Counted from the first letter of the stretch, positions 14,691-23,358 are shown. The stretch: 38,536 nt of DNA from an uncultured Acidimicrobiales bacterium (GCA_937925335.1 CALEWY010000027.1:1-38536); one strand, 5' to 3'. Numbers and translations: made by a program. The notes: generated from the sequence alone by a model not told the origin.

Positions 14691-15932
14691 TCAGGCGACG
14701 TTCATGACCACGTTGTCGTAGCCGCGCAACACGAGGCGAGCTCGCACGTCAGGATCCGATGCAAGCTCGATCGAGTCGTAGCGTTCGATGAGTGAGCCGA
14801 GCGCGATTTGGCCTTCGACGCGAGCCAACGCCATTCCTAGACAGTGATGAATGCCACCGCCGAAGGAGAGATTGCGAGCCGCGTTTGGTCGTGTGATGTC
14901 GAGCGTGTTGGGATCATCGAAGACTGCGGAGTCTCGGTTGGCTGAGCCCAGCATCGTGAGCACTTGATCCCCCGCGGGGACCTCAACACCACCAAGCTCG
15001 GTCGGTTCGACAAGCACACGCATCCCGAGTTGAACGGGGCTGTCATACCGCAAGAGTTCATCAACAGCGGACTTGCGGATCGCCGGGTCAGCCTGCCAGC
15101 GAGCGAGCTGATCGGGGTGACGCAGGAGCGCCACCATGCCGTTGCCGATCAAGTTGACGGTGGTCTCATGCCCAGCCACGAGCAGCAGAACCACGAGCTT
15201 GACGAGCTCGTCCTCGGAGAGCCGATCCTGCCCATCACGAACGGCGAGCAGCTCAGAGATCAGATCGTCTTCGGGCTTGTTGCGGCGTGCGGCGAGCAAC
15301 TCGCTCGTGTACGCCATGAGCTCGTCGCGCCCCACCTCGATGCGTTCGTTGTCTTCTTCACTTCGAAGCACGCCAGGGTCGAGTCCCTGGGTGAGAAGGT
15401 TGGACCACTCGCTGAAGAGCGGCTCATCAGACTTCGGAATGCCGAGCATCTCGCAGATGACTGCAACGGGAAGCGGGTGAGCGAAGTGTTCGATGAGCTC
15501 GAACGACGACTCGCCAGCGACCGCATCAAGCAGCTCATCGGTCAGCTTTTGGATCCGAGGCACGAGACGTTCAACCGTTCGCGGCGTGAACGCTGCGCTC
15601 ACCATTTTGCGAAGTCGGGTGTGATCGGGTGGGTCGAGGAACAACATGATCGGTTCCTCTTCGGCGAACTTCAACATCCGCTCGTCGACCTCGAGCATCT
15701 TCTTGAAGAACGTGCTGTTCTGCTCGTTGCTTGACGTGCCCTTGGCCCGAAGCAACGAGTTGGCGAGTTCGTGACCGAAGATGAACCAAAGGTTGTTGCC
15801 GGCGTCGAAGAGCGGACCCTGCTCTCGCATCCGCTCATAGAGCGGGTAGGGATCGGCGCGATTGGCCGGATCAAACACCTCTGCGAAGAAAAGGTCACCT
15901 GCGGTGGGTTCAAGGGCCTCAACGTTGGTCAT
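14691..15932 (-). CDS. Cytochrome P450
   Basis: A 413-residue soluble bacterial P450. The I-helix oxygen-binding motif AGHETT, the K-helix ExxR as DELLRY, and the heme loop FGGGIHHCLG with axial Cys364 are all intact. It uses electrons from a ferredoxin partner, not found nearby, to hydroxylate an unknown substrate. The start is ATG 15932 (MTNVEALEP), with GGAG about 8 bases upstream; the longer frame to 16019 crosses the promoter region. It is divergent from a TetR regulator 62 bases away, which probably controls it. Similar P450s act on terpenoids, steroids or fatty acids. Confidence 0.93.
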   Translation of the reverse strand: MTNVEALEPTAGDLFFAEVFDPANRADPYPLYERMREQGPLFDAGNNLWFIFGHELANSLLRAKGTSSNEQNSTFFKKMLEVDERMLKFAEEEPIMLFLDPPDHTRLRKMVSAAFTPRTVERLVPRIQKLTDELLDAVAGESSFELIEHFAHPLPVAVICEMLGIPKSDEPLFSEWSNLLTQGLDPGVLRSEEDNERIEVGRDELMAYTSELLAARRNKPEDDLISELLAVRDGQDRLSEDELVKLVVLLLVAGHETTVNLIGNGMVALLRHPDQLARWQADPAIRKSAVDELLRYDSPVQLGMRVLVEPTELGGVEVPAGDQVLTMLGSANRDSAVFDDPNTLDITRPNAARNLSFGGGIHHCLGMALARVEGQIALGSLIERYDSIELASDPDVRARLVLRGYDNVVMNVA

Positions 15933-15961
15933 GGGAGTCTCCAGTGCAGGTCGATACGTTC

Positions 15962-15986
15962 GTGTATCGAATACATTGGTGTATCG
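15962..15986. promoter_or_regulatory. Probable TetR operator and -10 region between the P450 and tetR genes
   Basis: A perfect inverted repeat ATACA-TTGG-TGTAT (15971-15984) overlaps a direct repeat GTGTATCG at 15962-15969 and 15979-15986 (17-base period). A TATCGT -10 (15982-15987) sits 7 bases before the tetR ATG, so binding would block tetR transcription. Confidence 0.6.
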
Positions 15987-15994
15987 TGTTGCGT

Positions 15995-16600
15995 ATGTCA
16001 AGGGAACGGAGGCGACCAACTCGCGAAGAGACCCATCTTCGATTGCTCCGTGGCGCGGCGATCGTGTTCGCCGCCAAAGGCATTGGCGCCTCGACCATCG
16101 AAGATGTCTGCAACGAGGCTGGCTTCAGCCGCGGCGCCTTCTACTCAAACTTCGAGTCGAAGGATGAGCTGGTTCTTGCACTCCTTGATTTCAACCTCGC
16201 GGAGAACACCGAAGACCTCGAGCACTACATCGAGACGGTCGACATCGCGGACTTTCTGGTGGCGCTCGACTCAGGTGAACGAGCGAGGACAAGTCCCCTT
16301 GTCGGGCAACCCGCCCTCTACGTCGAGCTCGTGATGCATGCCTATCGCAACCCGGAAAATCGGGAGCGATTGGTCGACTATCAGCGCCGATCGTTCGCGG
16401 CGACGAAAACCCTTCTCGAGCGAATCGTCGAACTGGAGGGCAAGGACTTTCCCGGCGGCATCGACAACGCAGTTGCGTTGATCTTGGCCTTCGACATCGG
16501 CCTATCGTTCAACCAGTTGCTCGATCCCGACTCCTACGAGCAGGGCCAATACGGCAAGACGTTGGCAATCCTCCACCAGCTTTGGACGCAGTCACCGTAA
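15995..16600 (+). CDS. TetR-family transcriptional regulator
   Basis: A 201-residue regulator with the TetR DNA-binding domain at about 12-58: LLRGAAIVFAAKGIGASTIEDVCNEAGFSRGAFYSNF, followed by the ligand-binding helical domain. The start is ATG 15995, fixed by a leaderless TATCGT promoter; the 17 residues upstream in the frame lie over the operator and are rejected. It is divergent from the P450, and a palindrome overlaps its own -10, so it probably represses itself and the P450 until a ligand binds. Its TAA stop is also part of the likely -10 of the next gene. Confidence 0.9.
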   Translation: MSRERRRPTREETHLRLLRGAAIVFAAKGIGASTIEDVCNEAGFSRGAFYSNFESKDELVLALLDFNLAENTEDLEHYIETVDIADFLVALDSGERARTSPLVGQPALYVELVMHAYRNPENRERLVDYQRRSFAATKTLLERIVELEGKDFPGGIDNAVALILAFDIGLSFNQLLDPDSYEQGQYGKTLAILHQLWTQSP

Positions 16601-16603
16601 GCT
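16598..16603 (+). promoter_or_regulatory. -10 hexamer TAAGCT sharing the tetR stop codon
   Basis: TAAGCT is followed by 7 bases and then ATG 16611. Its first three bases are the TAA stop of the tetR gene. Confidence 0.5.
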
Positions 16604-16610
16604 CGAACGC

Positions 16611-18797
16611 ATGTTCGTGGACGATCTCAGCACCGATTCCAAGCGAAACGATCTCAATCCCGAACAACAACGTGCGGTCTTTCATCGAGGTACACCGCTT
16701 CTCGTCGTCGCTGGAGCCGGCACGGGGAAGACCAAAACACTCGTCACTCGCGTCGTCGAGCTGATCGAAGAAGGCGTCGATCCGAATCGCATCTTGTTGC
16801 TCACGTTCACCCGTCGAGCGGCGAGTGAGATGCTCAGCCGAGTAGCGGCCGCGAGCGACGACCGATCGGCACAGCGAGTGTGGGGCGGCACATTCCATGC
16901 GATCGCCAATCGATTGCTTCGGAACTTCGGCCAGAGCGCTGGGCTGTCGCCGTCGTTCACCGTCCTCGATCACGCCGACTCAACCGACCTCATGGGCATG
17001 GTTCGCACCGAGGAAGGGTTCGGCGAACGGTCAAAGCGGTTCCCGAAGAAGGAAACCGTGGCTGCGATCTATAGCCGGACGGTCAACAGCCAGGCGAAGC
17101 TCGCCGACGTGCTCGACGTTGACTATCCGTGGTGTGCTGAGCACCTCGATGATCTCAAGACGATCTTCACCGCATACACCGCTCGCAAGCGCAAACATCA
17201 GGTGCTCGACTACGACGACCTCTTGCTGTTCTGGCGTGCGCTCACCACCGCACCGGGCGCCGGGCCGGCGATGCGGGATCTGTTCGATCACATCTTGATC
17301 GACGAATACCAAGACACGAACCCGATCCAGTCCGACATCATCCGCGGTATGGCGGGCGCCTCCGAACGGCCCCCGGAGGGAGCAACAACACCAGGCCTCC
17401 GTGGCCATGAACGACCCACGGAGGGAGCAACCGTCTGCGCCGTCGGCGACGACGCCCAGGCGATCTACGGATTTCGATCGGCGTCGGTCGAAAACATGTG
17501 GGCGTTCACGGAGCACTTTCCCGGCGCGTCGGTGGTCACGCTCGAGCAGAACTATCGGTCGACCGAACCGATCCTGGCGGTTGCCAACGCCGTGCTCAAT
17601 CACGGCCCGTCGACCACGAGCGAAGAGGACCGTGCGGGTTCCGATCAGAGCGGGGCAAGCCACTTCGGCAAGGAGCTGTGGTCAACCCGGACCGAGGGAA
17701 CAAAACCTCGGCTCATGACTCATCACGACGAGGGTGCGCAGAGCAGCTCGGTCGCTGATTCGATTCTCGATGCCCGCGAGCGGGGCATCGACTTGCGCGA
17801 ACAGGCAGTGCTGTTCCGCGCCGGCCACCACTCCGATGGCCTCGAGCTCGAGCTGACCCGACGCGACATTCCCTACGTGAAGTACGGAGGCCTCAAATAT
17901 CTCGAGGCGGCGCACGTCAAAGACCTTCTTTCCCTCCTGCGCATTCTCGACAATCCCGCCGACGTCCTCGCATGGCACCGCGTACTGTCGATGATGGAAG
18001 GTGTTGGGCCGGCCACGATCCGGCGCCTGTCGGACGAGTTGGATCTGGAAGATCCGGAGAAAGCGCCGCTTGCGCTCGCTCGATTCATCGACTCGACCGG
18101 CAAGGTGCCACCCGCCGCAGCAGCAGAGGCCGAAGAGCTGCGAGCGGCCTTCGCCGACTGTCTCGGAACAGGACCCGACTCAACGGCCACTCCCCCGCCC
18201 GCCGACCAGGTCGAACGGCTCGGTCCGTTCTGCGAGATGGTGTTCCCGAACCGATACGAGAACGCCGCTGCTCGGCTCGCCGACATCGGCCAGCTCGGCG
18301 CCACCGCCGCCGCCTACCAGAGTCGGCAGCGATTCTTGGCCGAGCTCACGCTCGACCCACCCGGAAAGACCAGCGAGCGGGCGGGTCCACCGCACCTGGA
18401 CGACGATTGGCTCACCCTCAGCACCGTGCACTCGGCGAAGGGTGGCGAGTGGTCCGCCGTCCACGTGCTGCACGCAAACGACGGCAACATGCCGAGCGAC
18501 ATGGCGCTGGGAGACAAGGCCGGTATGGCGGAGGAACTTCGCCTGCTCTATGTGGCGCTGACCCGGGCCAAGGATGAGCTCACCGTCAACGTTCCACTTC
18601 GATTCCACGTCAATCGGTTCGGCCAGGACGACCGCCACGTCTACGCCCAGATGAGCCGTTTCATTGAACCGGTTCGTGAGCTGTTCGATGAGGGAGCAAG
18701 CTCGGCCACTCCAGACCCCGAGCAGATCATCGAACTCGACGGCAAGGTCGGCGTGGCCGACGAAGTCGACACGCTCCTCGCTTCACTCTGGGATTAG
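16611..18797 (+). CDS. UvrD/Rep-type superfamily 1 DNA helicase
   Basis: A 728-residue SF1A helicase. Motifs in order: the Q-motif region LNPEQQRAV, Walker A GAGTGKT at 35-41, LTFTRRAASEM (Ia), DEYQDTN (II), VGDDAQAIYGFR (III), LEQNYRST (IV), STVHSAKGGEWSAVHV (V) and EELRLLYVALTRAKDEL (VI). All catalytic motifs are intact. It would unwind DNA 3' to 5' in repair or replication restart. It is slightly shorter than PcrA/UvrD. Between motifs II and III, at about residues 250-275, there is an extra segment with a duplicated ERPxEGAT peptide that matches a repeated, partly palindromic DNA element and is not expected in the family. Confidence 0.93.
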   Translation: MFVDDLSTDSKRNDLNPEQQRAVFHRGTPLLVVAGAGTGKTKTLVTRVVELIEEGVDPNRILLLTFTRRAASEMLSRVAAASDDRSAQRVWGGTFHAIANRLLRNFGQSAGLSPSFTVLDHADSTDLMGMVRTEEGFGERSKRFPKKETVAAIYSRTVNSQAKLADVLDVDYPWCAEHLDDLKTIFTAYTARKRKHQVLDYDDLLLFWRALTTAPGAGPAMRDLFDHILIDEYQDTNPIQSDIIRGMAGASERPPEGATTPGLRGHERPTEGATVCAVGDDAQAIYGFRSASVENMWAFTEHFPGASVVTLEQNYRSTEPILAVANAVLNHGPSTTSEEDRAGSDQSGASHFGKELWSTRTEGTKPRLMTHHDEGAQSSSVADSILDARERGIDLREQAVLFRAGHHSDGLELELTRRDIPYVKYGGLKYLEAAHVKDLLSLLRILDNPADVLAWHRVLSMMEGVGPATIRRLSDELDLEDPEKAPLALARFIDSTGKVPPAAAAEAEELRAAFADCLGTGPDSTATPPPADQVERLGPFCEMVFPNRYENAAARLADIGQLGATAAAYQSRQRFLAELTLDPPGKTSERAGPPHLDDDWLTLSTVHSAKGGEWSAVHVLHANDGNMPSDMALGDKAGMAEELRLLYVALTRAKDELTVNVPLRFHVNRFGQDDRHVYAQMSRFIEPVRELFDEGASSATPDPEQIIELDGKVGVADEVDTLLASLWD
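17364..17431 (+). repeat. In-frame repeat pair with a palindrome inside the helicase gene
   Basis: Two 23-base copies (17364-17386 and 17409-17431, two mismatches) start 45 bases apart and so keep the frame. Between and within them, CCTCCGTGG (17396-17404) and CCACGGAGG (17416-17424) form a perfect 9-bp inverted repeat. The arrangement resembles a small palindromic element inserted between helicase motifs II and III. Confidence 0.75.
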
Positions 18798-18808
18798 CGC
18801 TCGCTTCG

Positions 18809-19549
18809 CTAGGAGTCAGCGACCGACACCCAGAACGACGTCGACCGAGCGACGCAACGACCGGTCGAGTCGAACGCCGCCGAGGCAGCGGTCCGCTTCC
18901 GGCCATCCCAACCCGGCGCCCCATCCCCGGGCCACGCCACAAGTGCGTACGTCTCGGAACGATCGATTGGCTCGATGATCTCGACGGCCAGCTGCACCGT
19001 GAACGCCGTTCGGGCGCCGCCGTCGGTGCAGGCGAACGTGGCTGCTGTGCAATCGAGCGCTGCCCAGGTTGCGGCGTGCAGATCGGAGTCGGATTCGGCC
19101 CACGTCGGTGGTGTCCAGGGTGATGCGTAGCGACCGTCCGGCATCACACCGACGTGGACACCCATGCTGTCTGGCTGTAAGCCGCAGGAGAAGCAGTGCG
19201 GCACCGGGTGATCATCCAGCGTCCAACCAAAGTTGGATTGGGCGGCGATCGCGTGGTCGAGACCGACTGCGTCGGTCTTTGGAAAGACTTCGTCCCACGA
19301 TGTCACCTCGAGAATCGTGACCGGTTCGTCGGCCGAACGATCGAGCACAGCGTGTCGGCGTTCCCCTTCGACGGTGTCGAGTTCAACGGTGTCGAGTTCA
19401 ACGATGTCCAGATCGGTCTCGAGCGGGATCGGGGCTCGAATCGCCACCGTGGACGGCTGGCCGACAAGTTCGACGACCTTGCCGGACGTCCACCCACCCT
19501 GGCCGCTGCCCGTCGGCCCTTGAAACCACTCGGGCACTCGAATCTTCAT
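18809..19549 (-). CDS. Hotdog-fold thioesterase-like protein
   Basis: A 246-residue protein whose second half has the look of acyl-CoA thioesterase-like hotdog proteins (PVPHCFSCGLQ, ATWAALDCTAATFAC, TAFTVQLAVEIIEPI, YALVAWPGDG, RKRTAASAAFDSTGRCVARSTSFWV). The HCFSCG pair of cysteines is a recurrent feature in actinobacterial relatives. Residues 47-60 contain a short VELDT duplication. The substrate is unknown. The ATG start is supported by a TAGCGT -10 six bases upstream. It converges on the helicase gene with only 11 bases between them. Confidence 0.6.
   Translation of the reverse strand: MKIRVPEWFQGPTGSGQGGWTSGKVVELVGQPSTVAIRAPIPLETDLDIVELDTVELDTVEGERRHAVLDRSADEPVTILEVTSWDEVFPKTDAVGLDHAIAAQSNFGWTLDDHPVPHCFSCGLQPDSMGVHVGVMPDGRYASPWTPPTWAESDSDLHAATWAALDCTAATFACTDGGARTAFTVQLAVEIIEPIDRSETYALVAWPGDGAPGWDGRKRTAASAAFDSTGRCVARSTSFWVSVADS
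19371..19400 (-). repeat. 15-bp tandem duplication in the hotdog gene
   Basis: ACGGTGTCGAGTTCA occurs at 19371-19385 and 19386-19400, with a degenerate third unit to 19415. It encodes VELDTVELDT on the minus strand. Confidence 0.85.
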
Positions 19550-19555
19550 GCGGCG

Positions 19556-19561
19556 ACGCTA
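19556..19561 (-). promoter_or_regulatory. -10 hexamer TAGCGT, leaderless promoter of the hotdog gene
   Basis: On the minus strand TAGCGT is followed by 6 bases and ATG 19549. A plus-strand TAGCGT lies 35 bases further on, making a compact divergent promoter region. Confidence 0.5.
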
Positions 19562-19595
19562 ACCCCATCGACGGGTGCAGGGTAATGGCAGCAGG

Positions 19596-19628
19596 TAGCG
19601 TCGAACGATGCTGCGGGAGCTGACGTGA
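19596..19628 (+). promoter_or_regulatory. TAGCGT promoter and six-codon leader ORF coupled to the glycosylase gene
   Basis: TAGCGT (19596-19601) is followed by 6 bases and an ATG at 19608 that opens a leader peptide, MLRELT. Its TGA (19626-19628) overlaps the GTG start of the glycosylase (19625). GGGAG inside the leader (19615-19619) is 5 bases from that GTG, so it could serve as ribosome site. The mRNA would have only a 17-base leader. Confidence 0.4.
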
Positions 19629-20518
19629 CCGATCCGATCACACGCAAGGTCGACTTCCCTGGGACGATCGATCTCATCGAAACGGTGCGGGGAGCGAAGA
19701 ACCCCGTGCTCGTTGGACCGACCGAATCGTGGTGGAGCACCCGCACGCCCGACGGTCTCGGCACACTTGCGATGAACCGCATCGCTGACACGGTGGTCGA
19801 AGCGCAAGCATGGGGTCCAGGCGCCGAATGGTTGCTCGATCAAACGCCGAAGCTGCTCGGTGCCGACGATGACGTCTCCGGTTTCAAGCCCGAAGGTGAG
19901 CTTGGACGGCTCTGGCGCAAGAAGCCGTTCTTGATGGCGAGGACCGACCGTCCGTGGGATGCCATCGTCGGCGCCGTGTTCGGTCAGAAGGTGCAGACCT
20001 TCCACGCGAAGAAGAGCAGAAAAGCACTCGCTCGCAAGTATGGCGACCCTGCGCCCGGCCCGAAGGCAGGCTGGATCCTCCCGCCGCCGGAGACCGTCGC
20101 CGAGATGGGCTACGCCAACTTTCACCCACTCAACGTCGAACGCAAACGAGCAGAGATTCTGATTCGGGTGGCGAACGAACTTCGCCGAATCGGCGATCTT
20201 TCCGACCGGACGCCAGCACAAGCACAAGCTCGCCTGCAACGGATTCGGGGCATCGGTCCGTGGACCGCGGCGATGATCACCGCCACCTCCATGGGTGATG
20301 CAGATGCGGTTCCCGTTGGCGATCTCCACATCCCAAACACGGTCGCCTGGCTGCTCGCGAAGGAGGAACGAGCGAACGACGATCGGATGCTCGAACTGCT
20401 CGAACCCTACGCAGGGCACCGCTGGAGGGTCATTCGTCTTGCGAAATCCAGCGGACCGGCGCCGAGGCGGGGACCCAGGCTCGACCTGTATGGAAGCGGT
20501 CTCGAAAAGGGTCGGTAG
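19625..20518 (+). CDS. AlkA-type DNA-3-methyladenine glycosylase (HhH-GPD)
   Basis: A 297-residue protein. The helix-hairpin-helix [15 protein letters not shown] is near residues 203-217, followed by the catalytic region [12 protein letters not shown] near 230-241, where the Asp corresponds to the AlkA catalytic Asp. The enzyme would remove alkylated bases as the first step of base excision repair. The N-terminal region (1-100) is divergent but within the AlkA size range. The GTG start has GGGAG 5 bases upstream and overlaps a six-codon leader ORF. It is divergent from the hotdog gene. Confidence 0.85.
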   Translation: MTDPITRKVDFPGTIDLIETVRGAKNPVLVGPTESWWSTRTPDGLGTLAMNRIADTVVEAQAWGPGAEWLLDQTPKLLGADDDVSGFKPEGELGRLWRKKPFLMARTDRPWDAIVGAVFGQKVQTFHAKKSRKALARKYGDPAPGPKAGWILPPPETVAEMGYANFHPLNVERKRAEILIRVANELRRIGDLSDRTPAQAQARLQRIRGIGPWTAAMITATSMGDADAVPVGDLHIPNTVAWLLAKEERANDDRMLELLEPYAGHRWRVIRLAKSSGPAPRRGPRLDLYGSGLEKGR

Positions 20519-20563
20519 ATGTGCCAGACGACCTACCGCGGAGGATCGGACCGCGCCGGACCC

Positions 20564-20569
20564 TAGGCT
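20564..20569 (+). promoter_or_regulatory. Possible promoter of the cold-shock gene
   Basis: TAGGCT sits within a pair of CCTAGG palindromes (20562-20567 and 20575-20580). It would give a 5' leader of roughly 45 bases, unlike the leaderless genes around it. No good -35 was found. Confidence 0.25.
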
Positions 20570-20619
20570 GGAGTCCTAGGACTCGTCACGTTGGCGAATT
20601 CGCAGCGAAAGTGATCACA

Positions 20620-20817
20620 ATGCAAGGCACCGTAAAATTCTTTAACAGCGAAAAGGGCTTCGGCTTCATCTCCCGCGACGGCGGCGATGATGTCTTCGTC
20701 CACTACTCCAACATCGCCGGCGAGGGCTACAAGTCCCTCGACGAAGGTCAACTGGTCGAGTTCGACGTCGCTCCCGGCCGCAAGGGCGAAGAAGCGCAGA
20801 ACGTCCGAGCCATCTGA
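20620..20817 (+). CDS. Cold-shock protein (CspA family)
   Basis: A 65-residue single cold-shock domain: [20 protein letters not shown] contains RNP1 (KGFGFI) and DVFVHY is RNP2, both intact, with the usual length. It binds single-stranded RNA and DNA and acts as an RNA chaperone. The ATG at 20620 is chosen by comparison with the family; the frame upstream to 20521 is leader. The codon choice in the first codons (GTAAAATTCTTTAAC) is unusually AT-rich for this genome, as often seen in strongly translated cold-shock genes. A strong terminator follows 16 bases after the stop. Confidence 0.97.
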   Translation: MQGTVKFFNSEKGFGFISRDGGDDVFVHYSNIAGEGYKSLDEGQLVEFDVAPGRKGEEAQNVRAI

Positions 20818-20833
20818 TTTGGTTCTGAACAGG

Positions 20834-20871
20834 AGCCGCCGGCCTTCGGGTCGGCGGCTTTTGTCGTTTTT
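20834..20871 (+). terminator. Rho-independent terminator of the cold-shock gene
   Basis: AGCCGCCGGCC (20834-20844) pairs with GGTCGGCGGCT (20849-20859) through a TTCG tetraloop: 11 pairs including one G-T. It is followed by TTTTGTCGTTTTT. This is the clearest intrinsic terminator in the window. Confidence 0.92.
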
Positions 20872-20994
20872 GGGCCAGCTTTTCCGGCCTGATCTCTCTG
20901 AAGAGTCAGCCGGATTGATGATTCGGCCAGCGACGCATTCTTGTCTCCAGACTCCTCGTCCGTCGCGGGTCTGGCGATCGTGCAACACCCGAAC

Positions 20995-22311
20995 CTACGA
21001 GATCGGGCCAAGTACTCGATCGACATAGGCGTTTCGGAACGTGCCAGTTGGATCCAACTTCGCCCGAGTTTCAGCGAACGTGTCCCACTCGGGATAGCGG
21101 CTCTCGAGCGTTCGGTGATCTTGGAAGTGGAGCTTGCCCCAGTGCGGTCGACCCTCGTAGTCGTCGAGGATCTTCTCGATGCCATTGAAGTAGGTGTCGT
21201 ACGATGTGTTCTTGTAGACGTGGGCGGCAATCCAGGCTGAGGTGCGACCGTTTGCGGTCGACAGCGGAATGTCGTCGGCAGCGGAGACCCGGCACTCGAT
21301 CGGGAACATGATCTGCATCCCGAGCGTCGAGATGAACTCACGGACGCGCCCGAAGGCTTCCGGAAGCGCCTCGATCGGGATGCCGTATTCCATCTCGTAG
21401 AACCGCACGTGACGAGGTGACGCAAACACTTGGTCGCTTCGACCAACGAAGTCAGCCTCGACACCACCGGGCAGGTACTTCGCAACCTTGCGGACTGCGC
21501 CAGGGCGGCGCCGGTTCACTCGGTTCAACATGTCGAAGGCGATGTTCTCGCCAACGATCTTGTTGGCGAAGTGATCGAGCTTCCCCGGAGGGTTCGCCGC
21601 TCGGAGCGTTCGATTGTTTCGCTTCACATGCGCTCGCCGGGCACCCGGCATCCAGAAGAACTCGAAGTGATCGTTTCCTTCCGCGTTCTCAGCAAAGCCA
21701 TCCAGCAGGTCGTCGAGCGGTTCGACCGTTTCGGCAACGTGCAGGTTGAACGCTGGCACGCACTGGATCATCACTTTCGTGACGGCCCCAAGAGCGCCGA
21801 CACCAACTCGGGCGACACGCAAGATCTCTGCGTTTTGCAGCTCGTCACACCAGATCGTCTCACCGGTGCCGGTGACGATTTCCATGCCCACAATCGCCGT
21901 TGCGAGGTTGCCGAGCTTCAGGCCTGTGCCGTGGGTGGCCGTGGCGATCGCTCCGGCCACCGACTGATACGCAATGTCGCCGAGGTTCGGCATGGCGAGG
22001 CCAACCTCGACGAGTTTCTCGTTGAGCGCGCTGAGCTTGATCCCGGCTTGGACGAGAACCCGGTGATTCTCCTTGTCGACCATCTCGACTCGGTCCATGC
22101 GATCGAACGACATCAACAGACCGTCGGTGAGCGCAGCAGCGGTGAACGAGTGGCCAGCGCCGACGACTTTGACTCGCTGACCCTGAGCGTGGGCGCTGCT
22201 GATCAGGTCAGCAACTTCCTTCGTCGACGACGGCCATTGCCGGTCGGCCGGCATACAAACCTGGTTTCCGGCCCAGTTCCGGAACTCGGGGCGTTTCGAT
22301 CGCAATGCCAT
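20995..22311 (-). CDS. FAD-linked sugar-lactone oxidase (gulonolactone/arabinonolactone oxidase-like)
   Basis: From ATG 22311 this is a 438-residue VAO-family flavoprotein. The N-terminal FAD domain has FRNWAGNQVCMP, VKVVGAGHSFTAAALTDG and ATATHGTG; the C-terminal ALO domain ends with RPHWGKLHF and a LDPTGTFRN-like finish. This layout matches L-gulono-1,4-lactone dehydrogenases of mycobacteria, which oxidise aldonolactones using an acceptor other than oxygen. The frame stays open to 22464, and starts at 22350, 22344 or a GTG at 22440 would add a basic N-terminal extension; no promoter or ribosome site decides between them. It is divergent from the DUF72 gene. Confidence 0.85.
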   Translation of the reverse strand: MALRSKRPEFRNWAGNQVCMPADRQWPSSTKEVADLISSAHAQGQRVKVVGAGHSFTAAALTDGLLMSFDRMDRVEMVDKENHRVLVQAGIKLSALNEKLVEVGLAMPNLGDIAYQSVAGAIATATHGTGLKLGNLATAIVGMEIVTGTGETIWCDELQNAEILRVARVGVGALGAVTKVMIQCVPAFNLHVAETVEPLDDLLDGFAENAEGNDHFEFFWMPGARRAHVKRNNRTLRAANPPGKLDHFANKIVGENIAFDMLNRVNRRRPGAVRKVAKYLPGGVEADFVGRSDQVFASPRHVRFYEMEYGIPIEALPEAFGRVREFISTLGMQIMFPIECRVSAADDIPLSTANGRTSAWIAAHVYKNTSYDTYFNGIEKILDDYEGRPHWGKLHFQDHRTLESRYPEWDTFAETRAKLDPTGTFRNAYVDRVLGPIS

Positions 22312-22468
22312 AGCCAGCAATTCTCGCACCACAGCTCGCCACATGCTCATTCGGTTGAGGACGACTCGATCCAACCTCGCCATCGAGTTCGCTCGTCTGG
22401 GACTTCGTCGAGTTCTGAGTCCGAGGATCGTCAGCTGCACGAGCTCAATCGCTACACCGCCCACCTCC

Positions 22469-22474
22469 TAAAGT
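22469..22474 (+). promoter_or_regulatory. -10 hexamer TAAAGT, leaderless promoter of the DUF72 gene
   Basis: TAAAGT is followed by exactly 7 bases and GTG 22482, which favours that start over GTG 22473. Confidence 0.55.
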
Positions 22475-22481
22475 GCTGACC

Positions 22482-23342
22482 GTGGCAGGGCGCTTGCGAG
22501 TTGGGTGTGCGATGTGGGCGAACCGCGCCTGGGTAGGCCCGTACTTTCCGTCGACCACCGCCGCCGGTGACGAGCTCGCGGCCTACGCAACGTGGTGCAC
22601 CACTGTCGAAGGCAACACGTCGTTCTACGCCGTTCCTCCAGCCGAGTCGGTCGCTCGGTGGAGCGAACTCGCGCCGCCTGACTTTCGTTTCTGCTTCAAG
22701 GTTCCTCAGCACATCACCCATGAACGGCGCCTCCGGAACATTGCCGAACCGCTCGATGAGTTCATCGACGCGTTGAGCCCCATCCACGATCGCCTTGGCC
22801 CGATTCAGATTCAGCTGCCAGCGTCGTTCGGGCCGGATGACCTCGCCGTCTTGGCAGACACGCTCGATCACCTTCCATCGGGTTTCGACTGGGCCGTCGA
22901 GGTCCGTCACCTCGACTTCTTCGCTGGCGGGTCGAGCGAGATGCCGCTCAACGAACTCTTGGTGTCACGTGGGGTCGATCGGGTCACGCTCGATAGTCGA
23001 GCGATGTTGACGGCTCCGCCAGTGACGCGGGAAGAGATCGAGGCGTGGGAGCGCAAGCCAAGGTTGCCGGTGCGGCCGGTCGCTACAGGATCCCAACCAA
23101 TCGTTCGGCTGATCGGGCAACGGGACAGCGATCGCAATATCGAAGAGTGGGCACCGTGGGTGCCCAAGATCGCCGAGTGGGTGCAGGCAGGTGCGACTCC
23201 GCACGTGTTCACGCACACACCCGACAACGCCGAGGCTCCGGAACTCGCTCGACGAATGTGGGCGCTGGTCGCAGAACTCGTGGATGACCTTGAACCGCTG
23301 CCAGAGCCTGAGGTCGATTCCGAACAGCTCGGCCTCTGGTAG
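22482..23342 (+). CDS. DUF72 (YecE-like) protein
   Basis: A 286-residue TIM-barrel-like DUF72 protein starting MAGRLRVGCAMWANRAWVG. Family features include EGNTSFYAVPP, FRFCFKVPQHITHERRL, LGPIQIQLPASFGPDDL, WAVEVRHLDFF and VRLIGQRDSDRN with PHVFTHTPDNAEAPELA. The biochemical role of DUF72 is not settled; the fold suggests a hydrolase or a nucleic-acid-related enzyme. The start is set by a leaderless promoter. It lies 29 bases before the FAD protein gene, which has its own -10 element. Confidence 0.85.
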   Translation: MAGRLRVGCAMWANRAWVGPYFPSTTAAGDELAAYATWCTTVEGNTSFYAVPPAESVARWSELAPPDFRFCFKVPQHITHERRLRNIAEPLDEFIDALSPIHDRLGPIQIQLPASFGPDDLAVLADTLDHLPSGFDWAVEVRHLDFFAGGSSEMPLNELLVSRGVDRVTLDSRAMLTAPPVTREEIEAWERKPRLPVRPVATGSQPIVRLIGQRDSDRNIEEWAPWVPKIAEWVQAGATPHVFTHTPDNAEAPELARRMWALVAELVDDLEPLPEPEVDSEQLGLW

Positions 23343-23358
23343 ACGATCCATTCGCGGA

